Program-made: the position numbers and the translations under genes | Source: Nevskia sp. | Lineage (GTDB): Bacteria > Pseudomonadota > Gammaproteobacteria > Nevskiales > Nevskiaceae | Assembly (NCBI RefSeq): GCF_021732705.1 | Contig: NZ_JAKFUM010000016.1 | Location: 52,988-116,987, forward strand | Direction: 5' to 3' | Length of the DNA: 64,000 bases | Notes under the pieces: generated by a model | The model's database searches: none | The model's input: the letters and a program-made list of their open reading frames with translations, nothing else | What the model was told of the DNA's origin: nothing | Shown here: piece after piece, positions 17,132 to 26,305 of the stretch | Numbering within the stretch: position 1 is the first letter of the stretch | Layout: the number at the start of each line of letters is the position of its first letter

Positions 17132-18532
17132 TCAGCCCTCCGGGTTGTGGCTGATTTCGACGCGCCGGTTGCGCGCCCGGTTGGCCGGCAGGCTGGCTGG
17201 CTCGGCGATCGGCTTCGACGGCCCGGCACCGCTCGATTCAAGGCGCCCCGGGTTGTCGATGCCCTGACTCAGGATCTGCACCACGGCGCGCGCGCGCTCG
17301 GCCGACAGCTCGTAGTTGTCCTTGAATCGCAGCGAGCGCACCGGCTGATCGTCGGTGTGGCCGATCACGATCACGCGGCCCGGCGCCTGGTTCAGCGCCT
17401 GCGTCACCGCGTTCAGCACCGGAATCTGGCTGGCGCCGACCTGCACGCCGCCGGACGGGAACATCTCAGCCGAGATCAGGCGGATCAGCGCCTTGCCGTC
17501 GGGCGATTCGTCGACGGTCAGATAGCCAGCCTGCTCCTGCGGCGCGAGCAGCTGTTTCAGGCTCTTGCGTGCCACGACCGGCTTCGGCGCATCGGCCGGC
17601 ACCGCGCTTTCAAGACCGATCTGCGACAGCCTTGCGCTCAACGGCGCACTGGCGGCATTGAGCTGCGCGTAGAAATACAGGAACACGCCGAGCAGCACGC
17701 AGGCGCCGGCGGCGGCGATCACCCACAGCGGCACGTAGCGCAGCAGCGGATTGCGGCGGTCCTCGATGCCTTTCCAGTGCGGCGCCAGTTCGTCAGCCGG
17801 CGGCTGCCGCTGCGACTTGATCCGCCGGTACAGCTCTTCCTGGATGTCGGCGAGCCTGGCCTGCCCGCCCGGTTCGATCTGGTAGCGGCCGCCGAAGCCG
17901 AGCGCGATGCAGAGATACATCATCTCGATCAAGTCGAGATGCTTGGCAAAGTCCTGGGTCAGGCGATCGAGAATCAGGAAGAACTTCTCGCCGCCGTAGG
18001 TTTCGCTGTGGAAGATCGTCAGCAGAGTCTTGGCGGCCCAGCCGCTGTGCTCGGCCCACGGCGTGTTCAGCACCGCTTCGTCAAGCATCGCGCACAGCGC
18101 GTAGCGGGCGGCGGTGGTCATCTGCGGCGTCAGGCCGGCGGCCTGTGCGCGGCTTTCGAACTGCCGCACCTGATTCACCACCTGTTCGCGCAGCCCCATC
18201 GCGTTCGGCTGCGAGGCAGTGCCGCGCAACTGCACCGCCAGCAGCAGCAGCGGCGATGCGGCCTGCACCAGCGGATTGGCGCTGCCACCGAGGAAATCGC
18301 TGATCTGCGCGGGTGGCGCCGCAGCCCCGGCCGGCGCCGCCGGCTGCCAGGCCGATGGCCGACGTGGCGGCGGTGGTGGTGGCGCATGCGGGTGCGGCAT
18401 GGCCTGCGCGGGAGGGGGTGCCGGCGGCGGCGGATAGCCGCCGGGCAGTCCACCGCCACTCGGCGCGCCGCGGGGACGCACCACGGTGCGGTCGCTCGAA
18501 TCGTCGTCGTGCGGACCCTTGGTCGACATCAC
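17132..18532 (-). CDS. tssL: T6SS TssL (DotU/IcmH) with C-terminal OmpA-like peptidoglycan-binding domain
   Basis: DotU-like ARYALCAMLDEAVLNTPWAEHSGWAAKTLL...FLILDRL...LIEMMYLCIALGFGGRY; OmpA-like VIVIGHTDDQPVRSLRFKDNYELSAERARAVVQ...NRRVEI. Start GTG 18532 or ATG 18529. Confidence 0.95.
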   Translation of the reverse strand: MMSTKGPHDDDSSDRTVVRPRGAPSGGGLPGGYPPPPAPPPAQAMPHPHAPPPPPPRRPSAWQPAAPAGAAAPPAQISDFLGGSANPLVQAASPLLLLAVQLRGTASQPNAMGLREQVVNQVRQFESRAQAAGLTPQMTTAARYALCAMLDEAVLNTPWAEHSGWAAKTLLTIFHSETYGGEKFFLILDRLTQDFAKHLDLIEMMYLCIALGFGGRYQIEPGGQARLADIQEELYRRIKSQRQPPADELAPHWKGIEDRRNPLLRYVPLWVIAAAGACVLLGVFLYFYAQLNAASAPLSARLSQIGLESAVPADAPKPVVARKSLKQLLAPQEQAGYLTVDESPDGKALIRLISAEMFPSGGVQVGASQIPVLNAVTQALNQAPGRVIVIGHTDDQPVRSLRFKDNYELSAERARAVVQILSQGIDNPGRLESSGAGPSKPIAEPASLPANRARNRRVEISHNPEG

Positions 18533-19869
18533 TGCCCCCTGATCGCCCAGAGCTGAAGGTCAAGACCGGCGAACTCGCTGCCGAAATGGAAGGCGATGCC
18601 ACCTGCCGTCTTCAGCATTCGCCACATCGGCGAGTTCTTGTCGAACTCGAAATACAGATAGCCGGCGTTGTATGGAATCTGCCGCGGCGCCACCGGCATC
18701 GGATTGACCGCGATGCCCGGCAGCTGCAGGTTGACGAGATCGCGGATCTTCTCCACCGGGCCGATCTTCGACTGCATCGGCAACAGGCGGCGCAGGTCCT
18801 CGGACTTGATGTCGGCCTTCGCCGCCAGCACGAAGGCGGCGGTATCGATCAGGGTCAGGTCCGGCACCACCGCGACCCAGACGCCGAACTTGCGCTGCTG
18901 CAGCGGGATCGCGATCGCGGTCTGCTCCATCACCGCGCTCAGGGAATTGCGCAGGTTGACGATCAGCGGCTCGAAGCTTTCGCGCAGCAGTTCGTGCCGA
19001 TACGGCGGAAACGCCGGCGGCCGCTTCTTCGGCGCCGTGAACGTGCACAGCTCGCCGGCCATCGCGACCAGCACGCGATACAGGTCTTCCGGATGCAGGA
19101 TCGGTGCGGCAGCCAGATGCGCCACCAGCGGCTGGTAGCGGTTGACCACCTGCAACAGCAGGAACTCGGCGATCTCCGCCGCGCCGCCACGATCGGTCAC
19201 TGCCACTCGGCTCGCCAGTGCTTCGCCACGCTGATGCAGCAGGCCCAGCAGTTCGGTCAGGAAGGTCACCAGACGCGGCACGGCCTGCACGGCGAGACCG
19301 GTCGGCATGAAACTTTCGTCGAGCAGCACGCGGCGATCCGGACGCACTTCGATCAATCGCACGAGGGGAATGTGCGACAAGCCCTCCAGCGGCTGTGCCT
19401 GCGGCAGCAGCCGGCTGGCCATGCCGCCGACTTCCAGCGGCGTGACGCCATCGACGCTCCCCGAGGCATCGCGAACCTCCACTTCCCGCACGCGGAACCG
19501 GAACAGCTTGTCGGCCGGCGCTTCCGGCCGGCCACTGTCCGGCTGCGAAGGCGAGCGCAGCGGCAAGGTCAGAAAGATGGTCTGGTCGCGCCAGTTGGCG
19601 TCGATGTCGATCGCCGGTGGCAATGGATCATCCTGCGGCATCGAGAACGGCGTGCCATCCGGGAATACGCCCTTCGCGCGACGGATGCCGATCTTGCCGA
19701 TCGCCAGCAGATCGGACTCCAGTTCCAGTTCGGTAAAGCCCCAACTGTAGGGACGCAGCGCAGCCGCCCGGATCTCGACATAGCGCTCGAGGTAGCGTTC
19801 CTGCTGCTGCAGATGCTGGGGTCGAAGGAACAGCCCTTCGCTCCAGACGACCTTGTTGTTCTCCGCCAT
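18529..19869 (-). CDS. tssK: T6SS baseplate subunit TssK
   Basis: MAENNKVVWSEGLFLRPQHLQQQERYLERYVE... typical TssK N-terminus; start set at this internal ATG of ORF 18529..19926. Confidence 0.95.
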   Translation of the reverse strand: MAENNKVVWSEGLFLRPQHLQQQERYLERYVEIRAAALRPYSWGFTELELESDLLAIGKIGIRRAKGVFPDGTPFSMPQDDPLPPAIDIDANWRDQTIFLTLPLRSPSQPDSGRPEAPADKLFRFRVREVEVRDASGSVDGVTPLEVGGMASRLLPQAQPLEGLSHIPLVRLIEVRPDRRVLLDESFMPTGLAVQAVPRLVTFLTELLGLLHQRGEALASRVAVTDRGGAAEIAEFLLLQVVNRYQPLVAHLAAAPILHPEDLYRVLVAMAGELCTFTAPKKRPPAFPPYRHELLRESFEPLIVNLRNSLSAVMEQTAIAIPLQQRKFGVWVAVVPDLTLIDTAAFVLAAKADIKSEDLRRLLPMQSKIGPVEKIRDLVNLQLPGIAVNPMPVAPRQIPYNAGYLYFEFDKNSPMWRMLKTAGGIAFHFGSEFAGLDLQLWAIRGQ

Positions 19870-20006
19870 GTGTTGCGCCCGTTCCCAGTAGGTGCTGCCG
19901 CAGCCACGACAGCCTGCCGCCACCACCGATGCGGGGCTCCACTGCCGCAGAACGGCAAGGCCACTCCCCGAACCAGCGAACTCTCTTTCTCGTTATCCGC
20001 CGATGC

Positions 20007-21485
20007 TCAGCGGTGTGTCGCCTGCTGCATTCTCCGCGCCGATTTCAGGCGCGACAACTGCTCTTCGTAAGCTTTTGCGAACTCCTCCCCAAACAGCCGA
20101 CGGAATCGATCGTCAGGATTCCGGTTCATCGCTTCGAACTGCTCGCGGTACTTGTCCCAATACTTGCCCTTGCCGGCAAAGTCCATGAATCCGGAGCGCT
20201 TGGCACCGCCATCGACGTCCTGCTCGAAGCGCTCCGGACTGAACTGCTGAAGCATCGATTCGAACGCGGCGCGGATGCCGGCAAGCATCGCCATCTGATG
20301 GCAGCGGATGTCCTCGAAGGCATCCTGGAACGCGGCCGTTCCGGACAGGAATCCGGACGACGGCGGCGCCATGATCCGGGCCAGCGCCTCTTCGGGATTC
20401 GGCGCGAACTTCAGCGGATTGTTCTCCGACCGCTGGATGATCGTGACCGGCAACCGAAAGGTGTTCTTGATCTCGGCGCGTGCGCGCAGCACCTCCATCA
20501 CGCCATCGACGACCACGCGGAAAATCTGATCGACATCGGCCGGCAGCACCGGCGCGCCCGGAAGCACGGTCGGTGCGGCCATCGTCACCGGCGCGGGTGC
20601 GACAGGTCGCGGCGCAGGCGGCGGTGGCGGTGGCGGGGCAACTGGCGGTGCCGGCGGCGCAGGCTTCGGCTTCGGCGCGAAGTCGCCCATCGTCAGATCC
20701 CAGTTGTCCGGCAAGGTCTGGCCACTGCGCGGATTGGCCGACTGCATCGGCGGCAGCGACGGTGTTGGCGGCCGAAAACTGTCGGACATCGCCGGCGTGT
20801 GGTTCCAACTGGGGGCCGACGTCTGGCTCGGGCCCAGCATCGAACCGCTGCTGTCGCCCGGTCCGAGGAAACTCAGCGGATCCAGTTCGTTGACGCCCCC
20901 GGCCAGCGGATCCCAGCCGGGAATCAGATCCCCGGCCCCGCTGGCCATGCCGAGACCGGGCAGGCTGCCGCCCGGCAGCGGCGGGGCCGCCGCGGGTGCC
21001 GGTGGCGGCGCCAGCAGGTCGAAATCGAAAGGGTCTTCGATCAGGTTCGCCGCACGCGGTGGCGGCGCCGGCGGCGCGGCATACGCCGGCGGCGCCGGAT
21101 AGCCCGGCAACGGCGGCGCTGCCGTGGGCAACGGCGGTGGCGACGCCATCGCCGCAGCGGACGCATCGGCCAGCTTCACTTCGACCTCGAACGAATCGAC
21201 CAGCAGTCGATCGCCATCGTTCAGCATCGATGGCTCGCCCTTGGTCAGCGGCGCTCCATTCAGCAGCATGCCGTTGGTGCTGCGGTCCTCGATGAAATAG
21301 AAGCCGTTCAGCAGCCGGATCATCGCGTGCACGCGCGACACGCCGGAGGCACTCAGCACCCAGTCGCAATCCTCCGAACGGCCGATGGAACCGCCACGGC
21401 CATCGAAGACCTTCCGTGCGCGCGCACCGAATTGCGCCGCGTGGGGACCGGAGACTTGCAGGATCAGCGATTGCGGCATGGTCAA
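20007..21485 (-). CDS. tagH: T6SS-associated FHA-domain protein TagH
   Basis: FHA core GGSIGRSEDCDWVLSASGVSRVHAMIRLLNGFYFIEDRSTNGMLLNG; TagH C-terminal region (ARAEIKNTFRLPVTIIQRSENNPLKFAPNPEEALARI). Confidence 0.92.
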   Translation of the reverse strand: MTMPQSLILQVSGPHAAQFGARARKVFDGRGGSIGRSEDCDWVLSASGVSRVHAMIRLLNGFYFIEDRSTNGMLLNGAPLTKGEPSMLNDGDRLLVDSFEVEVKLADASAAAMASPPPLPTAAPPLPGYPAPPAYAAPPAPPPRAANLIEDPFDFDLLAPPPAPAAAPPLPGGSLPGLGMASGAGDLIPGWDPLAGGVNELDPLSFLGPGDSSGSMLGPSQTSAPSWNHTPAMSDSFRPPTPSLPPMQSANPRSGQTLPDNWDLTMGDFAPKPKPAPPAPPVAPPPPPPPAPRPVAPAPVTMAAPTVLPGAPVLPADVDQIFRVVVDGVMEVLRARAEIKNTFRLPVTIIQRSENNPLKFAPNPEEALARIMAPPSSGFLSGTAAFQDAFEDIRCHQMAMLAGIRAAFESMLQQFSPERFEQDVDGGAKRSGFMDFAGKGKYWDKYREQFEAMNRNPDDRFRRLFGEEFAKAYEEQLSRLKSARRMQQATHR

Positions 21486-21615
21486 TGGGACGGGAAGTCA
21501 GGCGACGCGGACAGCACGACGAGCCGCAGCTGCGGGCAAGCGATGCGTCGCGGCACGGTTAACGGTCGGATCGGCATCTGCGGTGAACAATGTCATCGGG
21601 GCGCGGGCGCTGTCA

Positions 21616-22710
21616 TCAGCCAATCAATACGGTCGGGCAGCCAAGCACGATCGTTCCACCATGAACAGTCGGATCACCCATGCGCGCGGCGGGCGTGCCG
21701 CCAATCAGCACCTTGAACGATCCGAGCATGACCGCGTCCGGCGGACCGACGCAGGTCGCCATGTCGCCGACTCTGGCCGCGGGCATGCCGCCGATCAGCA
21801 CCATCGGGTAACCCAGCGCTATCGGGCCACCGACATGCGGAACCGGGCCGGTGAACATCGGGCAGACATGCAGGTCGCCAATGCGCGCGGCCGGCTGCCC
21901 ACCGCCACCGCCGCCACCCCCACTGCCAGCCGCACCGCCATTGCCGCCCGCAGACGAACCGGAATTCGACGCCGCTGCGTCGTTGCCGCCTCCTGACGCA
22001 CCGCCTGCGGCAGCAGCAGTGCCGGCCGATGCCGCCGCTGCCGCCTGCTGATTGGCCCCGGTCACGATGGCCCCCTTGGCCTCGAATTCGACCGCCTTCG
22101 CGTGTGCCTCGGGCAGGATGCGCGCGAAGGCGCTGTTCTTTTCTGCCGCCAGTTCGGCTGCCGGAATGCCGTTGATCGTGCGCTTGCCGGGGTTTTCGAG
22201 CATCGTTGGCAGCTCGGTGGCCCAGAAAACCTTTTGCAGGGGCTTCGGCATCATCACGATCACGTCGCCGCTTGCGGCCTCGACAAACTCCGCTGATGCC
22301 TGCCCCCAGAAGCTGTTTTGCAGCGCTTGTGCATCGCCCTCGATACCGAACAGGGCCGCGTTGGCAGCCATCGCGGCAGCCTTGTTCGGATCGTTGACGT
22401 CGAGCTTCCGCGCGTTGGTCACGAGATACTCCAGTTCTTCGCGACTGCCAGCTTTCACGCCGGACAGCTCGCCAAGCTTCGCGACGAAAGTGGGATTCGA
22501 TAACAAGGCTACACGATCCGTCGTATCGATGACCGAGTACCCGGTTTCCTGAATGGCCGCCGCGCGCGCCGCTCGGCTCATGCCGGAATACAGAATGACG
22601 TTCGGTGTCGCGGGCGACGCATCGACGGTGCGGGCGATCGCAGCCAGCTCATCCAGCGATTTCGCCTGGTCAAGTCTGGATAATGCGTTCGAGAGTTCCG
22701 GGCCAGGCAT
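21616..22710 (-). CDS. Putative T6SS effector: N-terminal uncharacterised toxin-like domain, Gly-rich linker, C-terminal PAAR-like domain
   Basis: C-terminus QPAARIGDLHVCPMFTGPVPHVGGPIALGYPMVLIGGMPAARVGDMATCVGPPDAVMLGSFKVLIGGTPAARMGDPTVHGGTIVLGCPTVLIG; N-terminus VILYSGMSRAARAAAIQETGYSVID...FWGQASAEFVEAASGDVIV...FWATELPTMLENP. Confidence 0.85.
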   Translation of the reverse strand: MPGPELSNALSRLDQAKSLDELAAIARTVDASPATPNVILYSGMSRAARAAAIQETGYSVIDTTDRVALLSNPTFVAKLGELSGVKAGSREELEYLVTNARKLDVNDPNKAAAMAANAALFGIEGDAQALQNSFWGQASAEFVEAASGDVIVMMPKPLQKVFWATELPTMLENPGKRTINGIPAAELAAEKNSAFARILPEAHAKAVEFEAKGAIVTGANQQAAAAASAGTAAAAGGASGGGNDAAASNSGSSAGGNGGAAGSGGGGGGGGQPAARIGDLHVCPMFTGPVPHVGGPIALGYPMVLIGGMPAARVGDMATCVGPPDAVMLGSFKVLIGGTPAARMGDPTVHGGTIVLGCPTVLIG

Positions 22711-23084
22711 CAGAAGATCTCGTTGATCGCCCCGTCACCCAAGCGGAACTCGACCGCGTCAAAGCGTCGGAAATGGAACCGCGCCGCGTGTTCGAGCAGA
22801 TAACTGCGAACGGCGCCCTGCGCCTTTGCAATGGCATCCGGCGTGACCAGCACGTAGTGGAAGACCGGCCCCAGCGCATTGATGCCGAAACTGGTGATCA
22901 CCGCCCGGCAAACCGGCCCGGAGGCAGGCTCGAAATTGATCCCGAAATAAAAACTGCCGGCCGGAGAGACCGCCTGACAAGCCGCAGGCCCGCCCGGGAA
23001 CAGGGCTTTGCCGATGCGTAAAACCTGCCAGCCATCGGCATTGATCGGCCATTGGCCACTCTGGTCGTACGCGGGCTTAGTCAT
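22710..23084 (-). CDS. Putative immunity protein, paralog A (uncharacterised family)
   Basis: MTKPAYDQSGQWPINADGWQVLRIGKALFPGG...CRAVITSFG...VTPDAIAKAQGAVRSYLLEH...DAVEFRLGDGAINEIF; start abuts/overlaps effector gene; paralog of the next CDS. Confidence 0.75.
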   Translation of the reverse strand: MTKPAYDQSGQWPINADGWQVLRIGKALFPGGPAACQAVSPAGSFYFGINFEPASGPVCRAVITSFGINALGPVFHYVLVTPDAIAKAQGAVRSYLLEHAARFHFRRFDAVEFRLGDGAINEIF

Positions 23085-23123
23085 GCGGTCCGGATATCGA
23101 CGCTGCTGCAAAATGGTCAGCCA

Positions 23124-23504
23124 TCAGAAAATCTCGATATGCACGTCGTCGCCCAACCGGAACTTGACCGCGTCAATCCATCGGTCGTGATAAGCCAGCG
23201 GATGCGTCAACAACAGTTCACGCACGACCGCCTGCGCCTTGCTGATCGCGTCAGGAGTGATCAGCAGATAGCGCCAAGGGCCACGTGCGGCCGATCGGCC
23301 AAAGCTGCTGATGACGGCACGGCACGGGTCGCCGAACAGAGGCTCGAACGTCATGGCGAAGAAGAAGTGATAGTGAGGCGAATTCACCCGATACGCAGAA
23401 TGCCCGCCGGGAAACAGCGCCCGGCCTATGGGCACGAGCTGCCAGCCATCGGCCGTTGTCGGCCATTGCGCGGGCGCAGCGCGTTCCGAATCGACCGGCG
23501 TCAT
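23124..23504 (-). CDS. Putative immunity protein, paralog B (uncharacterised family)
   Basis: MTPVDSERAAPAQWPTTADGWQLVPIGRALFPGG...CRAVISSFG...ITPDAISKAQAVVRELLLTH...DAVKFRLGDDVHIEIF; paralogous to 22710..23084. Confidence 0.75.
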   Translation of the reverse strand: MTPVDSERAAPAQWPTTADGWQLVPIGRALFPGGHSAYRVNSPHYHFFFAMTFEPLFGDPCRAVISSFGRSAARGPWRYLLITPDAISKAQAVVRELLLTHPLAYHDRWIDAVKFRLGDDVHIEIF

Positions 23505-24052
23505 GCAGCACCCGCGTGGTTGGCGCTGGTGGCGCCTAGCAACGACAAGGCATTCTGGATGAACGCGATACGGCGCGTATTGATCTCGGCGGGCACCTTG
23601 GCACACAGCGAATTGATCGCCCCGGCCACAGCCATCGCCGTCAGGTGATCCGGCGGTGGTACCGGAACCGTCTGCGTGGCAGGCGCCAGACTGCCGCCGG
23701 CCCAGCCGGCCGCAGCGGCGAAAAACGTCGCCAAGGTCTTGTACTTGCCGGCGTTCGCGAACTCGAAGGCGGCGCGCCGATTGGCTTCCGATGGGTCACG
23801 CACCCACTTCTCGGCCATTGCCGCGCCGGACTTCTCGGTGATATCCAGCGGAAAGTCTCGAGCGCACTGACAGAGCCACCCCACGGCATAGCGCTTCGGC
23901 AGCAGGCGGGCGATCAGTTTCAGCGCATCCATGCCGAGGTTGGCCGCAAGCAGCGTTTGCACGGCCGCCGCCGGTGCGGCGTCAGGCGTCAGCAAGGCCA
24001 ATGCCTCAGGCGAAAGATCCATCTGTTCGGCAGCCATCATCACGTTGGACAT
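23501..24052 (-). CDS. T6SS-associated DUF6931-like protein
   Basis: MSNVMMAAEQMDLSPEALALLTPDAAPAAAVQTLLAANLGMDALKLIARLLPKRYAVGWLCQCARDF...; between vgrG and effector genes, a typical position for this family (family name from memory). Confidence 0.65.
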   Translation of the reverse strand: MSNVMMAAEQMDLSPEALALLTPDAAPAAAVQTLLAANLGMDALKLIARLLPKRYAVGWLCQCARDFPLDITEKSGAAMAEKWVRDPSEANRRAAFEFANAGKYKTLATFFAAAAGWAGGSLAPATQTVPVPPPDHLTAMAVAGAINSLCAKVPAEINTRRIAFIQNALSLLGATSANHAGAA

Positions 24053-24062
24053 GGGCGCGCTC

Positions 24063-26105
24063 CTAGCCGATCTTGACCAGACCGCCGGAAAGCGATGCGA
24101 TGCCATCGCCCGTCAGATTCAGCATCGGCGCCTTGACTGTGCCCGAGGCGCCGCCGGTGACTTCCATCGTGGCGCCGCCGCTGGCCTTGAACCCGACCCC
24201 GGCCTTGGCCTCGACATTCACGCTGCCTTCGATCTTGACGTTGACGCCCTTGATCGTGATGTCGCCACCGGCCGTCATCGTGATGCTCGACGCGCCGGTC
24301 ACGAGCTCGATTTCCGTCCCGGCCGTCAGCTTGTACTTCTGCTTCACGTCCGTCGTCGCGTTGGCACCGACCGACAGCGTGTCCTCCTTGCCGATGTCAT
24401 GCGTCCGGTTGAACTTGATCGTGAACGTCTCGTCGTTTTCGATCGTGTGCGTCCGGTCATGCTTGATCAGCACCGTTTCATCGTGATCCACCGTGTGCAT
24501 GCGATCGTGCTTGATCAGTTCGGTCTCGTCGTGACCGACCTCGACGAAATGGTCGTTCTCGACCATCTCCCGCAGGTCTTTTTCGGCGTGCAGATAGACC
24601 TCTTCCTCGCCTTTCTTGTCCTCGAACCGGAACTCGTTGAAATTCGCGGCGCCGCCGCCCTTGTGGCTGCGGCTCTTGATGCCGCTTTGCGTCATATTGG
24701 CCGGGAGCGCATACGGCGGCATGTGATCGGCGTTGTAGACACTGCCGATGATCAGCGGCCGGTCCGGATCCCCTTCGAGAAAACTGACGACGACTTCCTG
24801 ACCGACGCGCGGAATGTGGATCATGCCCCACTGCTTGCCGGCCCAGGCACTCGCCACACGAACCGGACACGAGATGTCATGGTTGGCCCGGTCGGCCTTC
24901 GCCCAATGAAAGATCACCTGAATCCGGGCATTGCTGTCCACCACGATGTCTTCAGCCACCGAGTCCTTCGTGCCGCAGACGACGGCAGTCTGCAGGCCGA
25001 TCACGCTGGGCTTCGGCGTGACCTGTGCAGCGCGAAACGGCTGCTTGCTCGGAATCACTTCGAATCGGCAGCGGTAGGATTCGTTGCTGCCCCCACCGGA
25101 CGTTTCGGCCGATTCCTGACAGTGGGTCGATGTCGACACCACCAGGTAATCCTGGTTCAACGCTGCGATCGGAAACTCCTTGAGCTTGAACAAGGCGCCG
25201 GAGGTCAGCGTGAGTGAATTGGTCGCGCCCTGAAAAATGGCCTGCGGCACGTTCAGCGCTTCGACCCGAACCTTGGCGTAGCGCTTGCCATCGGCCACCG
25301 CCTCGTGATCGCCGGGGTAGTCGAATACTTCGAGACCGGCAACGGTGTGGACATCCGCCGGATTGCCGACCTGCTCAGGCGCCATCAAAGACGCCTTGGG
25401 CTTCATCGGGTCGTAATCGTTCAGTACGTACTTGGTCGTCTGAACGCTGCGTGACGTCTTCCAGTCCGTGACCGCAGGACCGGCATGACGCTGCGAGGCG
25501 TCGCCCGGAAGCCACGGCAGTTCGCCAAACTTGGCGGGCTTCGCGTGGCCCGTTGTCCCATCCGCCAGTACCATCGTGTGAGTACTGGCCGTGTGCTCGA
25601 AGTAGTAGTAGATGCCTTCCTGTTCCATCAGCCGCGACAGGAAGTTGAAGTAGGTCTCCCGGTACTGCACGCAGTACTCACGCTTCGGATACGTCCCGGT
25701 CAGCGAAAGCTTGACGTCCGAGTAACCAACTTCGTTCAGCACCTTCTTGATGATGTGGACGACGCTCGCATTCTTGTAGATGCGGCAATCAGCCTTGCGC
25801 GTCTGCAGCCAGGGCTTGGGCACCAGATGGAACGCGTACTCGGCGTGGCGCTTGTCATCCAGCGACTCGAAGCTGATCTGTTCCGCCTCGGCGACGATGC
25901 CATTGAAATGTCGCTTCAGGCCATCGTCAAGCGTCACCGTCACCGTCATCGGCTTGCCCAGCAGCGCCTGCAGATCAACCTTCGCGTTCCTGCTCGTCGC
26001 ACGCAGATTGAAGCTGAACGGCCGACCCAGCGACTCGTCAGCCTGCAGGCTCGAGAACAGCAGCGCATCACCCAGGTCGGAGGTCAGCTTGATCGTTCGT
26101 GCCAT
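24063..26105 (-). CDS. vgrG: T6SS spike protein VgrG (TssI)
   Basis: MARTIKLTSDLGDALLFSSLQADESLGRPFSFNL..., gp27-like and gp5-like regions (VRVASAWAGKQWGMIHIPRVGQEVVVSFLEGDPDRPLIIGSVYNADHMPPY), C-terminal beta-helix. Confidence 0.96.
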   Translation of the reverse strand: MARTIKLTSDLGDALLFSSLQADESLGRPFSFNLRATSRNAKVDLQALLGKPMTVTVTLDDGLKRHFNGIVAEAEQISFESLDDKRHAEYAFHLVPKPWLQTRKADCRIYKNASVVHIIKKVLNEVGYSDVKLSLTGTYPKREYCVQYRETYFNFLSRLMEQEGIYYYFEHTASTHTMVLADGTTGHAKPAKFGELPWLPGDASQRHAGPAVTDWKTSRSVQTTKYVLNDYDPMKPKASLMAPEQVGNPADVHTVAGLEVFDYPGDHEAVADGKRYAKVRVEALNVPQAIFQGATNSLTLTSGALFKLKEFPIAALNQDYLVVSTSTHCQESAETSGGGSNESYRCRFEVIPSKQPFRAAQVTPKPSVIGLQTAVVCGTKDSVAEDIVVDSNARIQVIFHWAKADRANHDISCPVRVASAWAGKQWGMIHIPRVGQEVVVSFLEGDPDRPLIIGSVYNADHMPPYALPANMTQSGIKSRSHKGGGAANFNEFRFEDKKGEEEVYLHAEKDLREMVENDHFVEVGHDETELIKHDRMHTVDHDETVLIKHDRTHTIENDETFTIKFNRTHDIGKEDTLSVGANATTDVKQKYKLTAGTEIELVTGASSITMTAGGDITIKGVNVKIEGSVNVEAKAGVGFKASGGATMEVTGGASGTVKAPMLNLTGDGIASLSGGLVKIG

Positions 26106-26305
26106 CTATCGGTCTCCGCCGAAAGTCGCGGTTTCAGCCTCGAAACCCGTGACACTGTTTAGCATATTTCTTGATAAATCGAACGTCACAGCCGCATCGA
26201 GCTTAAAGCCAATGCCTACCGGCTCACATCTCGGCCGAAATCCGACCAAAAGCGGCACCCAATCATGGGTTTTGCGGCCAATTCTGATTGCCAGCCCGGA
26301 CATTA

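Noticed and set aside
13100-18556. Large plus-strand ORFs (830 and 882 aa) opposite tagF, tssM and tssL
   Set aside because: Composition typical of antisense high-GC frames; opposing genes are confidently T6SS.
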